NCBI GenBank assembly: GCA_001972305.1
Contig: BDDD01000084.1
Span: 426,668-490,667 of the forward strand
DNA length: 64,000 nucleotides
From: Cephalotus follicularis
Taxonomy: Eukaryota > Streptophyta > Magnoliopsida > Oxalidales > Cephalotaceae
Direction of reading: 5' to 3'
Positions 45,215 to 57,831 of the stretch are shown piece after piece (position 1 is the first letter of the stretch; each line of letters opens with the position of its first letter). Below the pieces are notes generated by a model. The model did no database searches and was not told where the DNA came from. It worked only from the letters and a program-made list of their open reading frames with translations. Made by a program: the position numbers and the translations under genes.

Positions 45215-46900
45215 GATTACACAACTTATGTTTGTGTCGGAATGAGAAAATACTGTAAATTGTAAGAAATAGTTGTAAATTACATAACTTAGTTGAATTT
45301 TACCAAAGTTACTCACCTGACATATGGAGCAAATGTAAAGTGCAAGAAAAATATGTAATGTCACATATTTCCGCATCCTTTATACACTACATATAATGCT
45401 TATGTTTACATAACTTCTTAGGGTATCATAAATGACATAAGTAAACTATGAGACTAAATCGTAATTACTTTATTTTGTTGCACTTCACACAAATCACTTA
45501 CCTGCATGCAACTACAAACGTAAACCACAGGGGAAAAATACGATTACATAACTTACTTATGTTTTATATTTGTTTGTGTCGGAATGATGAAATGCTGTAA
45601 AGTGTAAGAAATAGTTGTAAATTGTATAACTTACGGCAATTTTATGAAAGTTACTCACCTGACATAAGGAGCAAATGTAAAGTGCAAGAAAAACATGTAA
45701 TGTCACATATTTCCGTATCCTTTACACATCACATATAATGCTTATGCTTTATATAACTCCTTAGGGTATCATAAATGACATAAGTAAACTATGAGACTAA
45801 ATTGTAAATTACTTTATTTTGTTGCACTTCACACAAATCACTTGCCTACATGTAAGTAAAAAATATAAACCACATGGGAAAAATATGATTACACAACTTA
45901 TGTTCTACATTTGTTTGTGTCGGAATGAGAAAATGCCATAAAGTGTAAGAAACAGTTATAACTTACACTACTTACTAGAATTTTACGTAAGTTACTCACA
46001 TGACATAAAGAGCAAATGTATAGTGCAAGAAAAATATGTAATGTCACATATTTATGTATCTTTTACACACTACATATAATGCTTATGCTTTACATAACTC
46101 TTTAGGGTATCATAAAGAACATAAGTAAACAATGAGACTAGATTGTAAATTACTTTATTTTGTTGAACTTCACTCAAATCACTTGCCTACATGTAAGTAA
46201 AAAATGTAAACCACAAGAGAAAAATGCTATTACACAACTTACTTATGTTTTACATTTGTTTGTGTTGGAATGAGGAAATGTTGTAAAGTGTAAGAAACAG
46301 AGGTAAATTACATAACTTTCTCGAATTTTGCGTAAGTTACTCACCTGACATACGGAGCAAATGTAAAGTGCAAGAAAAACGTATAATGTCACATATTTCC
46401 TTTTTTTTTTCTACATACTATAAATATAGATAATGCTTATGCTTTACATAACTCCTTAGGTTAGCATGAATGGCATAAGTAAACTTTGAGAGTAAATTAT
46501 AAATTACTACATTTTGTTGCACTTCACATAAATCACTTGTCTACATGCAAGTAAAAATATAAACCACAAGGAAAAAAACGGTTACAAAAATTCTTCATGT
46601 TTTACATTTGTTTATGTCATAATGAGAAAATTTTCTAAAGTGTAAGAGATAGTTGTAAATTACATAGATTACTTGAATTTTACGTAAGTTACTCACCTGA
46701 CATAAGGGGAAAATGTAAATTGCAAGAAAAACATGTATTATCACATATTTCCTTTTTTCTTTCTTACATGCTAAAGATATAGATAATGCTTATGCTTTAC
46801 ATAACTCCCTAGGTTATCATGAATAATATAAGTAAACTTTGAAATTAAATTATACAATACTACATTTTGTTGCGTTTCACACAAATCATTTGTCTACAAG
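45215..46900. repeat. Satellite array, ~345-bp unit
   Basis: Five units follow one another; the landmark tttgtgtcgg (or a variant) occurs at 45231, 45573, 45914, 46259 and 46611, giving periods of 342, 341, 345 and 352 bp. Units share cacctgacataaggagc, tttattttgttgcacttcac and atcacttgcctacatg. The left continuation lies at 37850-38134. Confidence 0.9.
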
Positions 46901-47125
46901 ATAGAAAAATATGGATGCCTTCTTTTGCGCATCGATGCATGTCCCATGTTTTTGTAAAATATGAATTGTTTTCACAAGTTTGAGACTTTTTTTTAAATGA
47001 ATATCTTTCAAGACCTTTCTTAGACCATGTATGGTTTTCAAAGAGGGTTTTAACACAACTGATTGATCATGAATTGATTCTCGCATTAAATTATAATTTG
47101 CTTACAGAAAAAAGAAAATGTTTCT
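46901..47125. other. Spacer between satellite and CACTA end
   Basis: These 225 bp have no recognised feature; T-runs occur near 46985. It ends directly at the CACTA terminus. Confidence 0.4.
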
Positions 47126-47520
47126 CACTACAAAAAAAACAGTCAACGGCGAGGGCACTTCCCCTCACCATCCCCTCGCCGTTGGCTCAACGGCGAGGGG
47201 ATGGCGAGGGGAAGAAACCTTCGCCGCATACTTCCTCGCTATCAACATGGCGAGGGTGTGGCGATGGCTCAACGAGAGTCACCTCCCCTCGTTATAGATT
47301 GCCCTGGCCATGTGCGAGGGTATGGTGAGGGTACGCTCCCCTTGCCGTCATGTGCTCGGTACATGCCTCTACCCTCTCCAACCCTCGCCATGGCGAGGGC
47401 ATAGCGGGGTTTGAGCCCTCGCCGTGTAGAATTGCTGCAGAATGGTGAGGGCATTACCCTCGCCATGCCCTCGCTATGCCCTCGCCATTCTACAAAATCT
47501 GGTGATGGATTCATCAACAG
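47126..47520 (-). mobile_element. Terminus of a CACTA (En/Spm-type) DNA transposon with subterminal repeats
   Basis: It begins CACTACAAAAAAAAC, the characteristic end of plant CACTA elements. It is followed by about 380 bp packed with ggcgaggg / ccctcgcc words in both orientations, the subterminal repeats that bind the element's DNA-binding protein. The coding strand of the linked genes (50643-62180) is minus, so this would be the 3' end of the element. The link across the LTR and the N gap is inference. Confidence 0.75.
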
Positions 47521-47790
47521 AATCCAGTCCCCATACCCAAGCAAAAGCTGCAATTCATTTTTCAGCAATAGCCACATACCAGTTTCTATTTCAATTGTCC
47601 AATGGACTCCATCCATAAATACTCAATGAAACATTTCATTCACATTAAGGTAAAAAAACAATGTAATTGAACTTTATAGAATATTTATAAAAAGTGTAAT
47701 AAGTTTACAAACAATCTTAAACTGTGTCAAAATCAACAAACTACGGCTCAGAATTGCTATGGTCCTGGTCTGGAGATGGCTGTGAGAGGA
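47521..47790. other. Sequence between CACTA subterminal repeats and an LTR
   Basis: These 270 bp have no clear coding frame and are probably internal CACTA sequence. They end at tgtcacaccc, the start of the LTR. Confidence 0.4.
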
Positions 47791-50158
47791 TGTCACACCC
47801 GTTCCCTACAACAACCAATATCCTTACCGAGAACGGATATGACGTTCCATATGACAACTTCCTTTCGGAAGTCACCATATGGATTTTATAACTTAAAACT
47901 GCTTCAAGACTTTGCAAAACCATTCATAAAATTTACACTTTTCCAAAACTTTGAAAATTTTTCTAACTCTTAAATTTTTACGAAAATCGGGCATGTAGTA
48001 TCTATTTATAGGACTATGCCCCCTGTAAATGAAAACACATTTTAAAAACACACTCCCGAAGGAGGAATCAACAGTTTATAATCGGGCTCAGCCCTCAGCA
48101 AACCAAAATTTTAAAGCAGTAAACTTAGGTTGGGCTCAGCCTCAACCATTTCAACAAGCAATAAAGTAAATATATCGGGCTCGGCCCTTTTTAAAGCAAA
48201 ACCATAATAGAAAACCGTTTATATAAAACATAAGTAAAAGCATGAATTAAAATGTGATGTGATGCTGCTATGCATATTTTGAAATTCTGGTAGCATGCCC
48301 TGCCTCCGTGGTCCATCATCTAACCTCTATCTGGAAGGAAAAAGAAAGGAGGGGGTTAGTCCAAGTGACTAAGTGAGTAGAAACAATAAATACATCTCCC
48401 ATAACACTGCTAAGTAGAGTTGAGCGTCGAACATATACCACTCCTTGGACCGGTAATACATATGCATAATCCCGGTACCCAGCATCAGAATATAACATAG
48501 TATAACGATATAACAAGACACGATATCACAAATGTGAGAAGGTGACCAAGTCACCCAGAACATCGAGCATATACCGCTCGGAATGATATCACAGTGATGA
48601 ATATAACAACAGAAGACAACCGGGATACAAATCCCAACCAGTATCCCAATCATAAGAAAACCGGGCACATATGAACAACATGACTCTCAAATAATAAATA
48701 GCTCAACGATATCAACAACGGAGCTCAAATATAACAATACAGAAATAGGATGAGCATGGAAATAACGAGGAAGAAAATATCTATCCTCGGAAGCCAAGCG
48801 GATATAAAAGTAAAGGCGAATGAATTAACGAATGTCTCATATCAACATAGGGTTTCAATCGAGAATACCCAATAAAGGATAACGAATAAACGAAGGATAT
48901 CAAGTCATATTACATGATCGAGTCGAACCATAGAAGCTATCAACAAGTCATGGAAATCAACTAACAGGCTATCCACAATATGAACATAGGCATTAACAAA
49001 GCGCCATAATGAAACTAACACAATATCATCAAGTGAATAGCAATGACAAATAAGATAAAGTAAGGAAGGAGATGTTCTACTCACAAATCAATGCCGATTA
49101 CTACCACGGACTAACCCCTCAAAGCTTTGAATCAACTATCGGGTTCTCTGTCATGGATCGCAAACTCCACTATCATCGATCAAATCCTTCACTCTGCATG
49201 GAATATCACAAACGCGTTATATTATATACACATTCATCAAACGTCGCGCGTCACCGGAGCTGCGGACAGATTCCGGACAACCCTCCGGAGTCCCGGTCAC
49301 GACACCAACAGCCCCTACATTGACTGAGCAACACACATTACTGATCGAAACTCACGGCGACTCGCCCGAAAACAGGCAGCCACCACCGGTAGTGAGTTTG
49401 ACTCACTGAGTCAACTCGCCGGTCAACCAACAATCAAAGTCACTTCACAAAAAAGTGTCCACGAGGTCCATACTACACGCATCCGATCGTAACTCGCCTG
49501 GAATCGGCGGCTGCCGGCGCGCCCGAGCTCCGGCCGAGACGCCATTGCTCCGGTCTCACCACCCCTGGCATCCACAGCGTCCCAGCTACCCATTGGTGGC
49601 CGAGACTCGCCGGGAATTGGCGCCAAACGTGGCGCCATAGGCGGCAGCGAGTCGGCTGACTCAGTCGACTCAAACAGCCAAAATCCGGCCATTTCCGGCC
49701 GAATCACACCGCAACAGCCGTCGAAATGGGATGAGGGGGTCTCCTAGACCGAAACCGCACCCATCCGCGACGCCAAAAGCGGCGGACGGCAGTGGCAGGG
49801 GCAACGGCGCAGGAGGAAGAAAAGAAGAAAAGAGGAAAGGAGGGAGAAGGAAAGCTTACCGGCGACTGGAAGAAGACTCGGCTGCTCCTCCCGGTCCGGC
49901 GTCCGACATCTCCGGCGCTCTGCATCTCTCTCCCGTCCTCTCTCTCCGAACCTCTCTCTGTCTCAACTCTCTCCCTCTCTATGTTATACGGGCGCTTGCC
50001 CGTTTGTTTTAATTAGTCTGGCGCGTCTAGCGCCTTCTAGACGCGCCAGACTCCTCTTCTGTTTTTTTTTTAATATAATAATGATAATAATCAACCAAAA
50101 ATAATAATATGCTCGCGTCTTGCACAACGACTTCGTAAAAATGGTACGGGGTGTTACA
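47791..50158 (-). mobile_element. Probable solo gypsy-type LTR, minus orientation
   Basis: The plus strand starts tgtcacaccc and ends ggggtgttaca, so the sense strand is minus (TGTAACACCCCG at 50158). It shares cgaaaatcgggcatg, gggctcagccctca and ggaggaatcaacagt with the LTRs of 8375-13993, and a GC-rich leader-like part (49250-49980). Read on minus, gtataacata near 49990 is a possible TATA site. No second LTR was seen, and the flanks (gagga, caacc) do not match, so an ordinary insertion is not proven. Confidence 0.7.
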
Positions 50159-50617
50159 CAACCGAATTTTGATACTGTTGTAGTGTTATTCCTACTGTTT
50201 TCTCGGTTCCTTAACATCACTACAGGTCAGTAATTTCATCTCATTTAATTATAGTTTTGTTTCAATGGCTTACTTTGAGTTTTTGTGCTCTTGGTATCTT
50301 GGAGTCTTTGATTCTTGCCCAAACATGTTGCTATTGTGTTAGTGATCTTATCTGCACGTTTTATGCACCATTATATGTCACAAACTAAGTTTATAACATC
50401 TGTGTTTGATAAAACACAAAATCTGGACATGTTCATACAATGTCCTCTTATTTCCTCTTGCAAGTTAAATCATTGAATGGTCGTTTCTTTGTCAAATTTG
50501 TGTTTATAAGTCACCTACAAGTCATATATAATCATATGTTTATGTACATATATCTCTAGTTTAATTTAAAAATCATTTGAACCATTTAAGTAGCAAATCA
50601 TCGGATTTCCAAATGTT
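50159..50617. other. Unassigned sequence left of the assembly gap
   Basis: AT-rich sequence without a recognised gene. It contains gttgtagtg at 50177-50185, the reverse of a CACTA end, but without support from a target duplication or subterminal repeats. Confidence 0.4.
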
Positions 50618-50642
50618 NNNNNNNNNNNNNNNNNNNNNNNNN
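50618..50642. other. Assembly gap (25 N)
   Basis: A run of N marks unresolved sequence. Continuity between its two sides should not be assumed. Confidence 0.99.
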
Positions 50643-51821
50643 GGGGGTACTGGTTCTGTGGCTTTCTCTGGTCAGATGTAGATCGTCTGGACTGCGACCC
50701 CATCTGAATGACCATCATCTCAGCCAACTGATTCATTCAAGCCAGAGTAGCCTCCAATGTCGTCTCCACCTGGGTCACCTATTTTTGATGCTCTGATACC
50801 TCATCGCGAACACCTGTGTCAGTCCCTGGGCTAGCCTCTGATGGTTGTGAAATGAATTGGAGACTCTGATTTCCTATTCCCGACTGAGTAGTTTGAAGTT
50901 CTTGTGGTAGCATCTTCGTGGAAGTCATGTAGTTCCCCAAGACATGGATCTTACCCTTCCGTGGACCTTCTGTCGCCTCTATCCATGCCACAATGTTGAA
51001 GGGAGCTGGCCTACTACTATCGTCGGGCCCCTCCACGATATCTGGCCCAGCAACAGCCTAGTACTTCTCCTATAAAAAAAATACAAGATTAATCAGTTAA
51101 GTAATTGACATATAAATGGTAATTGACATATTCATTTTAGTTTGTGACTCACCATCCTCTCCACTATAATAGAAGGTGGAAGAGTATCCTTCCCCGCCCT
51201 TCGATGGGTGTCGTGAAATACATCCAAAGTCCTTTTTCCCTTGGCCTCCTGCAAGTCAAATGCTATTTCGAATTAGTTTGAAACACAAATTAAGTTTATT
51301 AATCACCATAATTATAAATTAAGTTTATTACTTACCCCAATCTTAAGTTGTCTTTCCATCGTGTAACTACCGCTAGTGTAGGTGGTGTGTGCTTCATTCG
51401 CCATATTGGCGGCATTTGTTCTTGCCCGCTTATGAAAATCCTCAGACATCCAGATGTTCACCATTTCATCCCACACTGGCTGTGGTATCTCTATAGGGCC
51501 ATGTTGCCTATACTCATGACTCATCTGACGCACACCAGCACCCGTCATTGCCTTCTTCCTATAGTTACGTATCCACTTTGGGTAATTCTCTTGCACGTAA
51601 CTATGGAATGCAGGTCTGCTGTGTGCATTAGATGGCAGAAAGTGGAAGTAGTCCTACAAAACATCAATGTCAAACAACGAAAATAAAAATATCTTGAGCA
51701 TTAAATGTTAACTACAACAGTTTTACTCACCCGTAGCTTCTCCCACAGTAGTTCCTTCTCTGAATCGGGCCATTGGCTCCACGTGGTCCAAGGTTGTAGT
51801 ATTCTGTCCTTGATGAGGGCC
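50643..51821 (-). pseudogene. CACTA transposon protein, Ptta/En/Spm (Transposase_24-like), 3' exons
   Basis: Read on minus, the likely exons are 51821-51731, 51653-51336, 51248-51153 and 51069 to the gap, with GT-AG borders. They encode LQPWTTWSQWPDSEKELLWE, YPKWIRNYRKKAMTG, WDEMVNIWMSEDFHKRARTN and GGCATTCC-free TLDVFHDTHRRAGKD. The W-x-x-W and HT..RRAG patterns resemble plant transposase family Ptta/En/Spm. In-frame stops (about 51060, 50780) show decay. The 5' part lies at 61299-61751, beyond the gypsy insertion. Confidence 0.75.
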
Positions 51822-51978
51822 GCTATTGTAACGACTCGATTTCCCTTTTGTACTATTGAACACTGTTCATGCATATATTGTACTGCATTGTATTGAATTG
51901 AGGTATTTCTATGCCTATTGGTATAGGATCATATGCATGTATAGTCGGGGTTTTGGGCTGAGTTTCGGAGAATTGGCC

Positions 51979-52001
51979 GAATTAACTATATAAGTCAATT
52001 C
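51979..52001 (+). promoter_or_regulatory. TATA box inside an inverted repeat, 5' LTR
   Basis: A core atata (51988-51992) lies between arms gaattaact and agtcaattc, 8 of 9 positions pairing. The equivalent site in the 3' LTR pairs at all 9. Confidence 0.65.
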
Positions 52002-52504
52002 TTTAACCATTTTCTCTCATTTCCCTCATTTCTCATTCTTCCCCTCTATCATTCTCCTTCTCTCTCTTGCTGGGCATCCTTTCCTCCACCCTAGTAGCTT
52101 CGGATTTGGTTCTTCCATCGACAAAGATAGCAATTGCAAGTTAGGCTTGCCACTTGAACAAGATAGCAGCTGGTTCTTGAGTGTTTTCCAGCCATTGATC
52201 GATCGTTTCCTCAACCGTTGAAGCTATGATATTAGGTAGGACTTCTCTATTTGAGTTGTTCATTGCTTGAATGATTGATTGATTGAATGGAATGATTGAA
52301 TGATTGTATTGTATTGAATTGAGAAATAAGGGTTTTTAAATTGAATCCTTGATCTAACTGATCTAGGAAGATTGAAACTGAAATTTGAAGGTTGTAACAA
52401 GTTTTACTAAACTTAAAGGACTGATTTTAACCCTTGGTTTTCAAAGAACGGTTTTAAATTGGATTTTGACCAGAGATCGGCTACTTTTTTTTTTGTGCTG
52501 AAAA

Positions 52505-52935
52505 CTGGTTTTTCCCAGCACATACGTGGACGCCTAGCCCATTGGCATCAACGCCTTGAGCTTTTGAACTATTTTTATTGAGGTTTTTTTCTGGCATTGG
52601 CGTCAACGCGTATTTTGGCATTGACGCATACGATCTGGGATTTTGTTCTCCCAGGTTGGATGTCAACGTAAATTATATCAGCCATCTCAGTGTCGACGTT
52701 TTTGGTTTACGCGTCGATGCCTTGACGCAAGGACGTCAATGTCTAAACCCACTTGTACATAGAAAGGTGATGCGTATCGATGCCTACGTCAACGCCTAAA
52801 CCTACTGGTTTTTAAAAATGCGATGCGCGTCGATGCCTTCTGCCATGGCGTCGACGCCCATCAGACTTGTATTGAAAGTAAATGTTAAGCGTCGACGCGT
52901 ATATCTATGGTATCGATGCCTAATGCACTGTTTTA
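52505..52935 (+). repeat. Array of cgtcgacg-type words, 5' LTR G2
   Basis: Words such as gcgtcgatgcc, acgtcaacgc and gcgtcgacgcc recur in the transcribed part of the LTR. The matching array in the 3' LTR (59650-60065) keeps more intact CG sites; the differences are mostly CG to TG or CA. Confidence 0.8.
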
Positions 52936-54164
52936 GAGAATTGATGTTTTAAAACTAGTTTTCAACTTCTTTTAATGAAGCCTCACTTGAGGTGTTCAAG
53001 TGTTTGAAAACAGTTTTAATGATTGTATTGACATATTGATTGATTGCTTGAGCCATAAGTGTCATGTGTCTAAGTTCGGAACGTTGGATGCACATTCCCA
53101 TTTCTCCATTATACATCACCAATTATTACCATTGTGCTGACATGATTGATTGTATTGTATGGATCCTATAGAGCGACCTTATGATTCGTGTCGGCATGTT
53201 AGGTTGTTGACTCTGTCCACCTATTCCGGCAATCATGTCATTTATTGTATTGTCTTGCTGATGAGCATTATTGATTGATTGACGATTGATGCTCCCTGAG
53301 GGTTATAGCTCCCTGACGGTATAATAGCTCCTCCGTGGTTGTAGCTCATTGAGATTGTATTAACCCAGCCCTAGGCTGGAAGATCTATGAGTTCTAGACT
53401 TGATCAGTCTAAGACAAGTAGATAGATCTCCTACCCTTTTTCAAGGACTACCTTCTGTGGGATTGATCATTGTTATTTATTGACATTGTATTGACCGAGG
53501 TTGCATGCTCTATAGGATATGATTGATTGATTGGGTGTTTTATACACCACCACCGAGTGTCTGCCATTGATTGATTGTTATAGATCCTATCCATATGCTT
53601 TGTTATGGGCTAGTGTCATGTGGATAGTTAGATCACCAATTGTATGCATGCATTGCCATACCATGCATTGATATTGTACACCGCACATTGATATTGCATT
53701 GACTGTCACGGATATTGCACATTGTACATGCATACATGCTGCATGGGGTTTCTGCTTAGCCTTTCAGCTAATCCTATCCTTCGGGGTGGGGCTGTGTTGT
53801 GCATTTTGTGTACGGCATAGGTAGGACAACAGGTAGCAGCGGGCAGAAGGATTGAAGATTCCATCGACCGGGGGATCGTTTTGGGTTTGACAGTGTTCAT
53901 ATTGTAATATTGTATTGAGGAGATTGATAAATGTATTGTATTGAAATGACTGGTATAGTATTGTAACAAATTTGTATTGTATCGCATGGATGGATTATTG
54001 TGATGGGTTGCAAGAGTATTGTATTGTATCTTCCGCACAATGACTTGTATTGTAAAGTTTTAAGTTTTTCTGCATTTTTATATTGCTAGTCCCGACCATT
54101 GTATTGTGTATTGGAATGAGAGTAATGCCACGTGTCCGTCCTCCAGGAGCGGGGTGCTACAGAA

Positions 54165-54178
54165 TGGTATCAGAGACA
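54165..54178 (+). other. Primer binding site of gypsy element G2
   Basis: tggtatcagagaca lies 3 bases after the 5' LTR; its first 11 bases match the initiator-Met tRNA complement. Confidence 0.88.
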
Positions 54179-54343
54179 TTGGTCGGCCTACTGCAAAGTA
54201 CATTAATACGTGGATTGAGAATGACTGAATGGATTTGCATGATATATGATGTTGCTTATTCATGCCATTGTTATTTGAAAGAGATTGATATCGGAATTGA
54301 AAGAGATTGTATTTGATCATCCCATTGTTGTCCTCTTATAGCA

Positions 54344-55588
54344 ATGAACAATAGGGGAAGGCGTGGCCGTCGTGGTGGAAGGAATGCTCTTGCTCTTGCC
54401 CCTGCTCCTGTTGATAATGAATCGGCTCATGGTAACGATTCGCCAGAGTATGATCCTAACGCCTCACCAGCCAGGACTGACCCTGAGGTTTGGAGACAGT
54501 TATGTGCCATTATTGCACAGATGCATACTCTGATGGGACGCCGACAGGCTAGAGTTGAACGTAGACCAAGGAGAGAAGACATGTTGAGCCGCTTCCTAAA
54601 GTTGTAGCCTCCAGCATTCGTAGGACTCCCTGATCCTACCATTGCTGAGTCTTGGCTAACTCAATTGGAAAAGATCTTTGAGGCAATGGGATGTGATGAT
54701 GAATAGAAATTGGTATTGGCAGTATATATGCTCCAAGGAGAAGCCGAACATTGGTGGGCTATGGTTAACACAGATTGGACAAGAAATGGTACAATCTGCT
54801 CTTGGGAGGCCTTCAAGAGAGAATTCAATGCAAGGTACTACCCTCAGGTAGAGACAGACAGAAGAGAGATTGAATTTGTCAATTTGGTTCAGGGAAGTAT
54901 GACAGTTGCTGAGTATGAGGAGAGATTCATGCAGTTAGCCCGATCTGCCCCATACTTAGTGGAAGGCCAAGAACGTAGAGCAAAGAAGTTCCTTAGGGGG
55001 CTGGTATTGGATTTGAGGTGGCAATTGACTCCCGTGGGATTGACCTCCATATCAGATATTTCTTTCCGAGCTATGCAGCTTGAGGATATTACAGCTAAGG
55101 CTAGACTGATGAGAGATATAGTCCGCACCAGGCCTACTCCTTCTTCTTGGCAGAGTGGTAGTGACAGTGGTAGTGCTAAATCATAGAAGACTGAAAGTAG
55201 TCCCTCTCCTGGTTCTCATAGTAGCAATCAGGATAGCGGGAACCCGTCTCGTACTCGGAGGAGAGGCAGATCGAGGAACGCACATTGAGGAGGCCGATCT
55301 TCAGCACCTAGTCAGGGTACACCCTCCAGATTTTTTGGGAGCGGTAATCAGAGTGCTTTGGTTCCTTGTGTGCATTGTCAGAAGACCAACCATACTTCTG
55401 AGAATTGTAGATGGTTTTTGGGCCATTGCTTGGTTTGTGGTGGTTCCGACCACATTGCTAGAGATTGTTCACAAAATCCCTGTTCTAGAGGATTGGATCA
55501 GACATAGCGGTCACCGCCTCCACAGGGACCGACAGCTAGTGCACCGTCTTCTTCCCGTGAGACTTTCCAGTCCAGAGGAAAACATCGT
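54344..55588 (+). pseudogene. gag: Gypsy Gag with two zinc knuckles
   Basis: One frame runs from Met at 54344, broken only by in-frame stops (54605, 54704, 55184, about 55285 and 55504). It contains WLTQLEKIFEAMGCDDE, the retrotrans_gag core (LQGEAEHWW, WEAFKREFNARYYPQ, FVNLVQGSMTVAEYEERF, FLRGL) and two CCHC knuckles, CVHCQKTNHTSENC and CLVCGGSDHIARDC, both with 2-4-4 spacing. Gag packages the RNA. Two knuckles rather than one are worth noting. The absence of frameshifts over ~1.5 kb shows point decay. Confidence 0.88.
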
Positions 55589-56310
55589 ATGAGTTATGCT
55601 CCGACAGTTCAGGCTAGAGTTTTTGCTATGGAACCCAGTGCTGCAGCAGGGTCTGACGTTGTGATTGGAGGTACCATTCGACTCTTTCAGCTTCCAGCAC
55701 GGGTTCTTATTGATCTGGGTTCATGCCATTCTTTCATTACATTGCATTTTGTCTCCCAAGTTGGTTTGAGACCCGAGTACCTTCCTTTCTTGATGGAGGT
55801 ATCCACACCTCTCGGTGAGTTGGAGACTACCGATCGAGTGTGTAGAGATTAATGATCATTGCTTGTTAGCCGATCTTATTGTTCTTCCTATGGATTGCCT
55901 AGATGTGATTCTGGGCATGGATTGGTTGTCTGCTAGCTTTGCTCATGTGTATTGTTATCGGAAAGTGGTGGTTTTCAGTCATCCCGGACGGCTACCTTTT
56001 CGATTCCTTGGCACCTTAGAGCCGTCGTTTGTTTTGATGATTTCGGCTTTGCATGCGGACAGATTATCACGACAGGGATGCTAGGGCTTTCTAGCACACA
56101 TGCTCGATGCAGATAGATGGCAGCCATAACTGGAAGATATTCCAATGATTTGCGAGTTCGAATATGTTTTTCCTCAGGATTTAACCTCGTTACCACCTGA
56201 CAGAGAGATAGAATTTGTGATCGACCTGATACCAGGAACTGCATCGATTTCTCGAGCACCGTATCGAATGGCACCGATAGAATTGAAATAGTTAAAGATA
56301 CAGTTACGGA
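55589..56310 (+). pseudogene. Gypsy protease and RT lead-in
   Basis: ARVLIDLGSCHSFIT sits where gypsy proteases have the Asp-Ser/Thr-Gly active site; here the middle residue is Leu, so the site is mutated. CLDVILGMDWLS follows in a second frame (55815-56084). PPDREIEFVIDLIPGT and SRAPYRMAP then lead into RT, with stops at about 56082, 56130 and 56288. Confidence 0.85.
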
Positions 56311-57294
56311 ATGTTCTGGACAAAGGTTTCATTAGACCTAGTGCTTCACCCTGAGGAGCACTTATTCTTTTTTGTCAAGAAGAAAGATGGATCGCTTCGA
56401 ATGTGTATTGACTATGGACAGCTCAATAAAGTTACAGTGAAGAATAAGTACCCTCTACCGCATATTGATGAGCTATTCGATCAGCTTAGAGGAGCGATAG
56501 TGTTTTCTAAGCTTGACATGAGATCGGGCTACCATCAGCTGAAAGTCAGACCGGAGGATATTTCTAAGACTGCTTTCAGATTACGATATGTCCATTATGA
56601 GTTTCTAGTTATGCCTTTTGGTATAAGTAATGCTCCCGCAACTTTCATGGACCTGATGAACCGAGTGTTCAGACAATATTTGGATCAGTTCATTATGGTT
56701 TTTATTGATGACCTCTTGGTCTATTCCAGGACCGATGAGGAGTATGCCCAGCACCTCTACATTATATTGCAGACATTGAGGGATCATCGATTGTACCCCA
56801 AAGTTGACAAGTGCGAATTTTGGTTATCGGAGGTTGCTTTTCTTGGGCAAATTGTTTCTGATGACAGTTTATCAGTGGATCCATCGAAGGTAGAGGCAGT
56901 GAAAGATTGGAAACAATCGACGAATGCTTCCGAAGTCCCTAGCTTCTTTGGTTTAGTAGGGTATTACCGCCTGTTTGTTGAGGGATTTTCCCGAATTGCT
57001 GCACCATTGACTAGATTGACACAGAAGAACGATGCTTTTGTATGGGATAGTGATTGTGAAAGAAGTTTCCAAGGGTTGAAAGATAGATTGATCTCCGTTC
57101 CTATCCTAGCCTTGCCAGACGAGAACAAAGACTTTGTTGTGTATACCGATGCTTCTGGGAAAGGTCTTGGTTGCGTCCTTATGCAATATGGCAAAGTAAT
57201 AGCATATGCATCGAGAAAGATCAAACCACATGAAGAAAACTATCTAGTGCACGACTTGGAGTTGGCGTCCATTGTCTTTGCTCTTGGGAAGTGA
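56311..57294 (+). pseudogene. Gypsy reverse transcriptase and RNase H N-terminal part
   Basis: An open stretch of 327 codons has [53 protein letters not shown] and the catalytic [10 protein letters not shown]. RNase H follows with [16 protein letters not shown] (first Asp) and [14 protein letters not shown]-templated DNA synthesis is the family role. The frame closes with a stop at 57292-57294 inside RNase H. Confidence 0.92.
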
Positions 57295-57831
57295 CTCCAC
57301 TACCTTTATGGGACCAAGTTTACAGTTTTCACTGATCATAAGAGTTTGAGATATCTCTTTTCACAGAAGGAATTGAACATGAGACAGAGACGGTGGTTTG
57401 AACTTCTTAATGATTATGATTATGACATTGAACACCATCCGAGAAAGGCGAATATCGTCGCAGATGCGTTGAGTCACAAGCTGTCTTGTATGACACTTTT
57501 CCATATTCAGGTGCAACATGTATTGCTTGACCAGATCAGGGATGCTCAGAGGGTGGACATGGAATTACAGAAAGTGGCTACTATTATTAACGGGGGATTG
57601 AAACCCGATTTTTCTTTATCTGCACATGGGTTATTGAGATACAGGAACAGGATTTGCATCCCAGCCAATAGCGAGTTGAAGGAAGAGCTTCTTTCTCAAG
57701 CTCATAAATTTTGTCTCTCTATCCATCCGGGGAGTACGAAGATGTATCATGACCTAAAACTTAGCTATTGGTGGATTGGTATAAAGAGAGAGATTACAGA
57801 GTTTGTATCGAGATGCCTTACTTGTCAGTAA
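57295..57831 (+). pseudogene. Gypsy RNase H end and integrase zinc domain
   Basis: [14 protein letters not shown] and the [17 protein letters not shown] block end RNase [32 protein letters not shown] and CLTCQ form the HHCC zinc-binding domain of integrase. A stop follows CLTCQ at about 57829. Confidence 0.9.

Larger units (their letters stand above)
51827..54161 (+). repeat. 5' LTR of gypsy element G2
   Basis: It is 2335 bp, TGTAACGACTCG to GGGGTGCTACA. It has a TATA box near 51988, a gattgattgattg-rich stretch near 52275, an array of cgtcgacg words (52505-52930) and a UUCG-type hairpin near 53770 whose left arm is partly mutated. Confidence 0.95.

Noticed and set aside
47158..47214. microRNA precursor
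   Set aside because: The fold-back consists of CACTA subterminal words; without small RNA data a transposon origin is the simpler reading.
47074..47616. Overlapping short frames at 47074-47616 as proteins
   Set aside because: They arise from repeated gcgaggg words at the CACTA end and occur in several frames on both strands.
47791..50158. Full target-site support for the LTR insertion
   Set aside because: Flanks gagga and caacc do not match under the boundaries tried, so I report only a probable solo LTR.
50177..50185. gttgtagtg as the second end of the CACTA element starting at 47126
   Set aside because: Flanking 3-bp sequences (tct, tta) do not match, no subterminal repeats occur beside it, and coding parts of the same type continue to the right.
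54083..54316. 77-codon frame across the LTR end as a separate gene
   Set aside because: It spans the LTR end and primer binding site of the gypsy element; it is leader sequence.
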